A stretch of DNA of 64,000 bases. Source: Adiantum capillus-veneris (taxonomy: Eukaryota; Streptophyta; Polypodiopsida; Polypodiales; Pteridaceae). The DNA lies in assembly GCA_014529385.2 (NCBI GenBank), contig CM043954.1:1718501-1782500 (forward strand), in the 5' to 3' direction. The position numbers and the translations under genes were made by a program. Positions 43,873 through 53,583 of the stretch are shown piece by piece. The first letter of the stretch is position 1. Every line of letters begins with the position of its first letter. A model generated the notes under the pieces. That model was not told the origin of the DNA. It did no database searches and saw only the letters and a list, made by a program, of their open reading frames with translations.

Positions 43873-46800
43873 GACCACAAACATTCTAGAATGACCGCTC
43901 GCATGAGTGTTAAACACAAACATGAGAATCATACAAAGATTCTTGAGCAGATTAAGTTGTACCCTAAAGATCATAAACCTGAAAATGCCTTGGCAGTTAG
44001 AACCCGACCTTTCTTTGCTAGGAAGGCCAAGGATTTATTACTTACTACAAAAATTAGTCACAACCTCACTAACTTTTTTGATATATTGCAGACCCTTGCT
44101 CTCTCGCAAGGATTGGAATTGACCTCTGAACCCCTCTCTGTGGCTACATCTCTCGTCCTCAGATGTATTAGCAGTTTGGATGCATCTTGACTAATATATG
44201 ACTCGACTCTTACCTCATATAACACACATGTTATCTTTTAATAATTGGGTCAAGTTTTTGGCTACCTTAGACAAGGATTCCAAGGAGGGTGTAAATTTGA
44301 TCTCCCAGTACATAGCCCAGTTTCGCATACTCTCTTTACAATACCAACAAGAGCTTGCCCTATTCTCTTCTTGTAGGGCTGATCTGTCTAACTTTTTGAA
44401 AAAACTATGCGGCCTCGATCCATCTTTTATTAGTACCCCAGCTACCCCTACTATCCCTCAAAATGGTGGTATCTTTTGTAGGGATAGTGCGACTTTAGAA
44501 GCTGTCAAAGAATTTCCGAGTAATCTTTGCTCCCTCAATGACTCTAACCTCTTGGAAATGGTACCAAAAATCTCTAAAGTATTTGCTTTACCTGTTAGGC
44601 AGATAGAAATTGAGTCCTTTGGGGTAGACCATCAGCCTTGGGTCTTACCCAACAAAGCTTTTTTAGCACCTATTTTAAGTGAAACCTGGGTTTACCTTCC
44701 TAATCTCCCTGCCTCTACTGTCGAAGACTGCAGACTAAAGATTCTGAAAGGTGGACAGTTCCTTGACAAAGGGAAACTCATAACAGCCCCCTTCAACCTG
44801 AATCTCATTGACCATTCTAAACACCCTTTCAATACTGGCCTCTACATTCGTACAAAGAATAACACGGAGTTTGCCAAAAGCAACCCGGATGTCTACACAG
44901 AATCCATTCGGAATGTTTTTTGGCCCTATGTAAAATGTGCCTGCAAATTTCTTGACCCAAAAGCCTCATGTGAATCCAGCATCATGTGGTTTGATCATGC
45001 CATTTGGTATATTCTCAACCATCTTGACCTACTCTTGCCTGAAAAACTCGTGGACTTTCACCTCTCCCTTATTTGCACCTGGTTGGGCGGCCAAGCAAAA
45101 CAGATTGTAATTGCTCAGATTGCCTTTGACATCTTTTGGGGACTAATGCTGGATATCTGAAGGAACTAAAATCTGATGAACCCGGGATCTATCTTACCAC
45201 TTATGCTAATTACAAAGGTGTAAAGATCATCACTAGTTTACTCAAGCCATGTATTGATGAGGCTGATTCCCCTTCTCTGAAAATACCCAATTCTCTTACT
45301 ACTCCCAACTCCTTTACTTCTTTTTTGACACCCAGCTCTTCCTCTAACCGAGGGAAGTCTCGTAGGAAGAGGCAGAAACTCCCCTATCAAGAATTTTCTT
45401 GATATGTAGTCCTTGATGAACATGCAGGTTGCTGCAAGCCCTTCTGGAAGATGGATTCTCAATAAAAAAGCTCCAAACGGAGACTTCATCTACGTACAAT
45501 GTCTCTTCCATAATTTACTTCTCGTCTGGATACAACCTAAGGCATTTTTTTGTGAGTGGTTTGACCTACTTTTTGGCAATCATAAAATATTCGATAATGT
45601 ACTTATTGGTTGGAGGTTTCAACAACCCATTAAAAACTCGGTATACAGTAATGATTTTCTTCGGCATGAATCGGTTCTCAAATGTACATGCAGTCAGTTT
45701 ATCACATTTTGCAAAAAAATTGATACATATGGTATGCATGTTTGTACTTGTGATCTTAGCATCATTGAAAATACCAAAATACAAAAAATATTGGCCAATG
45801 GGCTTAATCACATACCTAACTTTCCCAAAAACCCATATGTCGCTCTATCAGCTTTACTTGGCTGCTTAATTGACCTTGTCAATTCTCTCCAACTGGAGAA
45901 GACAGTCCTACTGGACTTAACAGAAATTGTGGAAGGTTGTTTTTCTAAAAAAATCTCACAAATACCTAGAAAATGGTTATCAACTGATAAACCTTGGTTA
46001 ACACCACAACTTGCTCATGATTTTCACAATTTGGCTAAAAAATGGTCCATAGTTGGGCTGGATAAAAGCTCTAATTGTCCCACTCTTATATGCAAGAACC
46101 TAGCTTGGAAAGTTGCTCAGTTTTGGGTTTCTCGGAGGGAATTCACTAGAATTAACACTTCCCTACAAACAATTACGAATAACACCTCTAGACACTTAGA
46201 AAATCTAAGCTATACTCTACAGGACACTAAACTACCAGTACTTTTTCCCACCTATAAAATACATAAACATAAATTCAGATGGATATCTGATGCTTCTAAC
46301 GGTATCTTTATTGATATCACCAAGGATATCACTTTATGTCTTGACTTGATATTAGCTGTTTGAACTTATTTATGCCTCTAAACAAAAGATATGCCACGAC
46401 TTTTTACAAATACATAACAACCCCTTCTGGATAGCAAAAAACTCTACTGAGGTTTCTCTTAACCTCCCTAAACAAATCTTCCATATCTTTTCAGCAAATG
46501 TTACTCAACGTTATGAAAACATTCTCTTAGAAGGTGATCTTGGCCTTAAAATTGTACTAGCAAAGCTTATTAAAATGGATTTTGCCAATGCTAGAGAGAA
46601 GAGTCGTTTCTACATATCCCTTTCTAAAAAACCTAGATAGATAAAAAAGACATACTCCTTACACCCCTTACACTTCAATCAAGAAAAGCTATGTCTTTAC
46701 ATATCATGGTTACTTGATAACTGTACTATCATCTCTGGAGGACAACGTTTTAACCAAAGCCTGGGCATCCCCATGGGGTTCTCCTGCTCTCCACTTATGT

Positions 46801-47388
46801 GTGATATATACCTTGACTTCTTCAAATACAAATGGTGTCTCAGTGCCATAAAAAGTAAAAATAACAAACTTTCACTGTTTGAACACACTTACAGATATAT
46901 GGATGTCTTACTAAGCATCAACAATAAAGCCTTTTTAGAAGAAATCTGTCGTATATATCCTAACTGCCTAAAAATTGAACCAACTTCTTTACAAGAGTTC
47001 GTAATACCTAATTGAGTTTTTTGCACTTCAGTACAATTCCTTACCTTTTCTATTTCGCTTCATATACCATGTGTAGGAGGATATGACCAAAAGTTTGTAT
47101 GGAAAAGATATCTTCTTAAACTGCCACCTTTTTGAGTTCATTAAAAGAAATAGTAATAGGCCTCACAAAGCGGCTCTTAGCACTTGTATCAGCCTACTTT
47201 ACTTGATTATCTACTTTTTCTCCACTTACCTCTTTGCCTGGGAGGACATTAAGGTATTAATAAAGAAGTATTGCCTTAGTGGCTTTAATAGAAACAAAAC
47301 AATCAATAAAATTCTACAATCTCTTACCCAACATGATTGGCATGGGTTACACTTTAACCATAAGATTCTCATCACTCTAATAAGGTAG
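43873..47388 (+). pseudogene. RTx reverse transcriptase ORF, decayed, non-LTR/non-LINE type
   Basis: A roughly 1150-codon frame with at least five shifts and a few stops. The N-terminal half has no motif I know. Near 45690-45790 it shows CTCSQFITFCKKI and HVCTCDLSIIENTKIQKIL, a Cys-x-Cys plus His-V-x-x-x-D-L pattern. KIHKHKFRWISDASNG (about 46255) and FSANVTQRYE (about 46492) follow, the latter in the RT motif A position with Asn where the catalytic Asp is expected. QSLGIPMGFSCSPLMCDIY (46757) is a clear RT motif B, and YRYMDVLLSINN (46891) is motif C with Val for the second Asp. A C-terminal helical part ends at the TAG at 47386. As far as I recall, RTs of this type occur in cnidarians, molluscs, fish, oomycetes and algae. 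No GIY-YIG, APE, integrase or RNase H motif is visible. Both catalytic changes predict an inactive enzyme. Confidence 0.72.
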
Positions 47389-47414
47389 TAGGCCCATTCA
47401 AATTGGGCCTACTA
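47386..47414. repeat. Perfect 11-bp hairpin at the RTx ORF end
   Basis: TAGTAGGCCCA and TGGGCCTACTA are separated by a 7-base loop. The left arm begins with the TAG stop codon of the RT ORF. It could be a 3' processing or priming structure. Confidence 0.85.
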
Positions 47415-47456
47415 TCGACCCTTTGTGTTTGGTGCCTGGGACAGGGCGGGTACACA

Positions 47457-47498
<42 letters not shown>

Positions 47499-47957
47499 AA
47501 CACACACACATAGTATTACTTGCATATAAGATTTTCTAGCATCATTAACATCTCGGATTCTACTAAACACGCTTCCTAGTTTTACTATATATCCACCATG
47601 GGATATGGCCCTTATAAATCATAAGTGGTACTAAAAGCCTAATAAACTGGTTTACTGCCTTTTGTAAACTGGCCGTGAAGGTGCTGGGGTTTTTTCTTGG
47701 CATTCCGCATCACAGGCGGCCTCACTGTTTCCGATCCCCAGGACGGGATCGCTCCACTCATTACTCTGCATGCTACACAGGGATGGCGGCCTTCATCCTC
47801 CTTCTATCAAAGAGGTGAGGGCGCATCTCCTGCCCCTCACTTAGCTTTGTATGTGTTTTCGCTTGCATAAATCGTAAGGGACTGTGTTTTTCTATACTAC
47901 ACCAAAATATGGAGCTTGCAACACAAACTACGCTGATTGGCTACTCTACTTTATTAT
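47415..47957 (+). other. RTx 3' non-coding region up to Gyp7
   Basis: Non-coding. It contains a CA-rich run and a second small inverted repeat, CGATCCC and GGGATCG with a 6-base loop (47732-47751). It ends with ATTAT, the target duplication of Gyp7. Confidence 0.6.
47449..47513. repeat. (CA)n imperfect microsatellite
   Basis: CA units with a few TA and AA interruptions. Confidence 0.93.
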
Positions 47958-48186
47958 TGTCAAGGCTAGGGACTTGCTACGCGCCGTGTGCGAGCCACAA
48001 AGGCTCCTAGCACACAGTCATACAACAGACAAGCTCACAAGGAAGAACGGTGTGTCACTCACCTTCCTGCGTAGTTGCGAATGAAGGATTCCCGCGCCGC
48101 GAAGAAGAGGGAGACGCCGCTACGCCGCGCTCAACCGCCTCGCCGCCGTCGTGCCGCCGCAACGCTCGATCGCACACACACTCTCA

Positions 48187-48247
<61 letters not shown>

Positions 48248-48559
48248 GCACACACACACAAGGAGATGGTGAAGGAGAAGGTGGAGATGGAGCAAGAGCA
48301 GCTTCTATTGCACAATGAGAGAATGACTCAATTTTAGGTTTAATTGGCTTTTATGTGAGCTCACCCCATTCACACTTGGGCGCCCATGCTTAGCCAACTA
48401 ACCCTAGCATGTTCGTGTTAGAGTGCGCCTCTCATCGGCGATCACTCTACCTTTCCCTATTGGACCGACAAGCCCGGTGCCTAACTCTACTTAAATAAAT
48501 AATACGGTTACGGTGTCCGTCGTAGGCGATAGGGTGTCCGTGAGCCACGAGGGTTAACA
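47958..48559 (-). repeat. Gyp7 3' LTR
   Basis: 602 bp. It includes a CT/CA microsatellite (48189-48260) and, on the minus strand, a TATTTAAG box near 48493-48505. Matches 60808-61407 almost exactly. Confidence 0.97.
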
Positions 48560-48562
48560 TTG

Positions 48563-48573
48563 CCCCCCTTCCT
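48563..48573 (-). promoter_or_regulatory. Gyp7 polypurine tract
   Basis: On the minus strand AGGAAGGGGGG lies three bases before the 3' LTR. The same 11 bases occur again at 50488-50498. Confidence 0.85.
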
Positions 48574-49803
48574 GATGTAGATTCCGTCCTCGGAAGCTAT
48601 TGAGTTGAAGCTTGGTATGTCCATGTTGTAGAGCATCTAGATTTGAATCTGCAAGGCAAAGTCACTGTTTTAGCAAGCGGAATTATATTGCCATAAATCA
48701 TGAGGGGAATGTAAAGTACATGTGGAAATGAGTAAATGCAAGATTTATGAAATGTTAAACTGCCATTAAGGACAAATAAATTTCACTTTGAGTAAATTAA
48801 TTAATCAAGAGTTTTGAGCTTATGGGTGAGTCTATCAATTAGTTAGCTATGACTAAGGTTAAAACAACTACTCTAGTACTAGCTAAGCTAAGAAGATTAT
48901 CTAAATGCAAGATTCCCTAATTATGCTTTTCAGCTTTGATTAGCCAACTCGCTCTCACAACTGCAAACAAAAGCTTGAAATGTTAACTATAAGCTCAATG
49001 GAAGTCTTTTAATTTTTCTTTTTCTTTTTTTCTTTTTTTTTTACTACTTTTTTACTTTGGGTCACAATCATGTGACGTGTGTGCTTATTTTGTATGTCCG
49101 GGGTTTTTTGCTTCTCAAGGAAAAGCGCCCACACTGGGAACCTCTAGGGCTCTAGTACCATAGACAATACATGTGAGTGAAGTACCAATTCCAGCCAGGA
49201 TTTCTCTTCCAGCGTAAGATTTTTCATTTGTGGCACTTATGGGTTTTTTTTTTTTTTTTTTTTTTTGCTTCCATTTCCTTGGTATTCGCACTAGTGTTTT
49301 TTGTTGTTTAAGTGAGCAAGCCTTTCTCTGCCTAAAACATTCCTAAGGTCTCAAATACTCGGATAATTTTATTAGCTAGGCCTAGTGGTCTAGTAAATGA
49401 GTTAACCTAAAGTCACGGTCTCCTAATCTCCAGGCTCATCCATAAGATTAAACTGGAGTTCAATCAACTTAAGCAAAGACAAATTTATACATCTATAATG
49501 GCAGATAACAATCATAACTATTGCACTCAAACAAAGAATGAAAAATCATTATTAGCAATTACACATATCCACCAACATGAATCATGGAAAGTAGTACACC
49601 TGGAGGTATGGAGTGGCTCATTTCGTTGAAGCAGATGTCCTCAGCCATGTGGATGGAGATCCATATAAGTCCTACCTAACACATCCAAAAACAGGCACTA
49701 TACCTCTAGGAGGCATGTCAGTGTGAAAAATTAAAACTCCTAAAAAACAAACTCAAAACACAATCTAGACCCCTAACCTACCCATCTGTCACCCCTTATA
49801 GAA
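48574..49803 (-). other. Gyp7 non-coding region before the 3' LTR
   Basis: No ORF or motif. It contains pyrimidine-rich tracts, including 23 T residues at 49244-49266 and a T/C tract at 49016-49050 on the plus strand. Long 3' non-coding regions are common in large plant gypsy elements. Confidence 0.6.
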
Positions 49804-50226
49804 TCAAGGAAAGAGGATATTATATAAACCGGGTGGCCACCCTAAGGCTAGGCCTCTATCCTCATCATCTAGATAAATAAAATCGTTGTCCGTGAGGCCA
49901 TAGTCTTCCTCGGTCTCTATTAGTTCCTCTTCATCATCCTCTTGTGCAAGCATGCTAATCAAGAACCTCGCGATGCGTGGATACTCATCTTGTGCAAAAG
50001 AATAAGCATGTGCCATTGGAGACACATTCGCTACTGGGTAGGGATCACTAGTTAGCCATAGACGTATCAGCCATTCTAACTCCTCAAAATTTCTCTCACA
50101 TGCAAGGCTCTCTATCAAATCCCATTCGCAAGAAAGTATAGGGTAGCATACGTAGAACACTTGAGGAAAAGACAAAGGGTACCTTTCATCAAAAATAGAA
50201 GTGCATGCCTCTGGTGAAGTAGCCAT
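49804..50226 (-). CDS. Gyp7 small acidic ORF, unknown function
   Basis: An uninterrupted 140-codon frame from the ATG at 50226 (MATSPEACTSIFDERYPLS) to a stop at 49804. The first two thirds are aromatic-rich and look folded (VFYVCYPILSCEWDLIESLA, FEELEWLIRLWLTSD). The last third is very acidic (EDDEEELIETEEDY). I recognise no family and see no signal peptide or membrane segment. TATCTGTCTTGTCAG stands two bases before the ATG, a good splice acceptor, so it might be made from a spliced RNA, as extra ORFs of other large gypsy elements are. It is the only intact frame in Gyp7, although the rest of the element has at least eight breaks. Its authenticity depends on finding it in other copies. Confidence 0.5.
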   Translation of the reverse strand: MATSPEACTSIFDERYPLSFPQVFYVCYPILSCEWDLIESLACERNFEELEWLIRLWLTSDPYPVANVSPMAHAYSFAQDEYPRIARFLISMLAQEDDEEELIETEEDYGLTDNDFIYLDDEDRGLALGWPPGLYNILFP

Positions 50227-50506
50227 TTCTGACAAGACAGATAGATTTGGTTAGGCCTTTAAAACATAAGAGTTGTTTTTGTGTGTTGCTTGAATTGACA
50301 CGGTGAATTTGGACTTATATGTAAGATCTGATAGGGTGCTCTCTCGTTGCTAGTCGCTCTTGATCTTTACTATTTTTGTTTTTTGTGAGTATAAGGCTAT
50401 ATATATACATTCCCTAAGATTGGAATTGAGAGGTCAGGGAGGAAGGTTGAGAGGGGAGCGAGTGAATGATTGATGTTAGCAAACACTCCCCCCTTCCTTG
50501 GGTAGA

Positions 50507-52058
50507 TCATAACTTTTGGAATGAGGTCGTCACCTTTTGAAACCAATTGTTCCAAGTTGTTATGGGTGAAGGTTTTAACCAATAGTTTTCAACCGCCCTA
50601 TGCGTTTCATCTAGTTGCAAGGGTGGTAAGTTACTCTCCCATGATTTTATTTGCAACGTTGTTGTAGGTGGTGAACTTACCCCGGGAGGTGCAAACTCTT
50701 TCGTGCTTGTATGGATATGTACAGTGGTAGGTGGAGGTTGTGTCAAAGCTTCTATTTGCGTATAGGAACTACATGAAGAGCAAGAAGCTTCATTTGATTT
50801 CCCTGTTCCTGAGCTAGGTGGAGCAAATCGTTCTTTCTTTGGTACCCAAACTAGCTCTAGAGCGGGTGTGTAACATTCCATGATTTTTTCCTTTCAGCGA
50901 TTTCAATTTGTTTTGGAGCCACAGGATTGGGTTTACATGGGCCAGGTGACAGGTAAGAGTACACTTTACGTTTGGGCACCCAGATTTGATCATTTCCTTC
51001 ATAGTATCCTTGGGCTTCCAATAACGTTTAGGAATCCAACGCAACGTTTCTTTACATTTCTTGGAGTGAGTGGGACGGTTCTTACGAGGTTTTCGTTTTT
51101 TTGCATCAACCATGCTCACTACAGAGGCTTTAGGGACCCACTTGTATGTTTTCTCTGTTATATTAGGATGGTTCTTGTGTGTCTCAAGCTTTCTTTCAAC
51201 TACATCAGTTGAAGCTCTAGAGAGTTGGGCTATGGGGACGTATGGTTCAACCTCCTGGGCATGCAATGTCTTGGGTTTTATTTCCTTAGGCAATATCTCA
51301 GGGACTATGGCTTGAGTGGTAGGGCTAAGAGTTGGTTTTTGCGTTGTAACACCCCCAGTCCCCCAATCAATAGTGCATTTGGTGGCTATCATCCACGTGC
51401 GGCCTAGGTTTATATTACCCTCCATAGTTCCAGTAGGCATGACCAAAAAGTCTTGAGCTACAATTCCATTGTCATAACTGACAGAAGTGTGCCAGATTCC
51501 AAAAACCGTAGTTTTTTTCTTGTTGACACCCTTGACTTGGATAATACTCTCAGATAGAGGTGGCTTCCCTAACTGACACCACACCCCATAGGATAGCAGA
51601 TTATATTTAGCACCCGTGTCCAATAAGGCGTTATATAGCACTTTTCCATAGGCACTATTTAACTCAATAGGGTATCGTAGAGGTGTGTCAGAGTCCAACC
51701 CATCCTCTTCGATTTCCACGTGGAATGCATTTGTGACTCCAAGGTTAGCCTCTCGTTTTTGTCTTATACGTTGTTGTCGCTCCTTAGCCTCAGCTTGAGC
51801 TTGTATCTTGTTTAACTCGGTTTGTGCTTTGGCGGTCTTCTTTCGATGAACGGCCCGTAGTTCTTCTTGGCTTAAAGGATCATAATATCTTTTGAATTTA
51901 CTCCCATTGAGGAATCCAATGGTTTCAACTCCATCAAGAGTTTCCACACGAAGGGTACCTTGTGGGGCAATTTCACATACTCTATATGGTCCTTTACCAG
52001 CATATTTCAACTTTTTCTTCTCTTTACGTACTCCATACATAAGGACTTTATCACCAAC
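50507..52058 (-). pseudogene. Gyp7 integrase end, second retropepsin-like domain and W-x-P-K motifs
   Basis: It continues the pol frame after a one-base shift in a T4 run at 52059-52062. First comes the integrase C-terminal module KLKYAGKGPYRVCEI with LNGSKFKRYYDP. A basic Gln/Arg helix follows, then LRYPIELNSAYGKV and ALLDTGAKYNLLSYGVW, a retropepsin active site. FLVMPTGTMEGNINLGRTWM has the closing L-G-x-x-W motif. After a Pro/Thr linker come KTYKWVPKASV, LRWIPKRYW, then across a shift near 51010 QIWVPKRKV, and across another near 50880 LVWVPKKERF. The block ends in a Ser/Thr/Pro-rich tail at 50507. Both retropepsin hallmarks are present although the usual protease already lies before RT. 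The same arrangement occurs in Gyp5. Role unknown. Confidence 0.75.
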
Positions 52059-53583
52059 TTTTGATGTCCTTGTCCTTCACATGGCGATCAAACCACTTCT
52101 TTCTCCTATCCTTTTCCACAAGAGCATTTTGCATAGCCAACTGTCTCTCTTCGTCTAGTTTTTCTAAGATATACAAACGCTCGGTTAAGGGGTCACCATT
52201 CCATCCTTCTTGCGAAGCTACCCTAAGACTAGGAATGACAAACTCCCAAGGCATAACCGCTTCTTGGCCGTATACCATTTTGAATGGCGTACAATTAATA
52301 GCCACTTTATAAGCAGTACGATAAGCCCATAGAGCAGATGTCAACTTCAAATCCCAATCAGTGCGATGAGCTTCTACCGTCTTGGTTAAAATAGAGATTA
52401 GAGTCTTGTTGGTGCTCTCGGCTTGTCCATTAGCTTGCGGGTAATAAGGTGTAGACTTATGGTGGGATATCATAAAGGTCGTGGTAAGCTCTCTTATTAC
52501 CTCATTTATAAAATGGGTACCATTATCACTAACAATTTCAAAAGGGCAACCAAATCTTGTGATAATGTTCTCAAAAAGAAACTTAGCTGTTGTCCTCGCA
52601 TCAGCTTTTTGTGAAGCCTTAGCTTCAGCCCACTTTGTTACATAGTCCGTAGCAACTAGAATATATCGAGATTGAGTGTTGCGAGCTGCGAGACTAATTG
52701 GACCTACAAAGTCTAAGCCCCATTTTTCAAATGGTTGGGTTACTTTAATAGGATGTAAGGGCATTCTGTCTTTGCGCTGTGTGGTCTTGTAATGTTGGCA
52801 CTCATCACACCCTTTTGTAAAAAGTGATGCATCCTTAAATAAAGTTGGCCACCAATAGCCTGATTGCAGCACCTTTCTAGCAGTCAGGTCTCCTGAAAAA
52901 TGTCCTCCTGCTATGCCCATATGTGCTTCTTGCAAGATATACAAATATTCATCCTCGCGGGCACAACGCCTAAGAATATCGTCCTTGCCTAATCTATACA
53001 GAGTTCCGGCAATCAAACAATAGGGTTCACATTCTTTTACTAGCCTTCGAGCGATATCCTTACGAAGTTCCTTGGGTGGAAAACCATTAACTAAAAAGTT
53101 AACAATGTTCTCACTCCATTCAGGCATAGTCTCAACTATGAATAGGGAAGTATCGGGTAATTCATCATCAACTCCTGTAGGGGCTTCACCATTGGGTATG
53201 CAAGACAAATGATCAGCCATGACGTGCCTTTTACCGGGTCTCACTATAATCGTGAAATCAAACTCCAGAAGAATTAACAACCATCGTGTGATTCTTCCTG
53301 TGGAGCATGGCTTGTTTACCAAATACAACAACGCTTGATGATCCACATAAAATACAAACTTGTTTGCCAGAAGGTAGTAGCGAAATTTCTTTATTGCATA
53401 AACCATTGCCAAACCTTCTCGCTCTGTAGTGGTGTAGTTCCTTTCAGCATCGTTCAATTGACGGCTTGCAAAGCTAATGGGATAGTCCAATTTATGTTCT
53501 CCTGGTTGAGTGAGAACACACCCAATAGCAAAGTTTGATGCATCAATATGCACATGGAAAATGACATCCCAGTTAGGTGTCCT
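52059..53583 (-). pseudogene. Gyp7 RNase H and integrase core
   Basis: The frame follows the RT frame directly, separated only by TGA at 53584-53586. RNase H reads HVHIDASNFAIGCVLTQ, RNYTTTEREGLAMVYAIK and VDHQALLYLVNKPC. Integrase shows the zinc region GGHFSGDLTARKVLQSGYWW with CDECQHYK, and the core WGLDFVGPISLA, VSDNGTHF and ANGQAESTNK, giving the complete catalytic triad. It ends in a frameshift at about 52060 before the C-terminal module. All catalytic residues are intact, in contrast to Gyp5, which fits the recent insertion. Confidence 0.93.

Noticed and set aside
42418-47388. Hammerhead ribozyme in RTx, as found in some Penelope-like elements
   Set aside because: I looked for the CTGATGA and GAAA core in the repeats and found none in a suitable arrangement.
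48050-48337. Open frames of 65-95 codons across the CT/CA run in the Gyp7 LTR (also at 60900-61185)
   Set aside because: They are translations of an LTR microsatellite (poly Ser-Leu or Arg-Glu) and appear identically in both LTRs.
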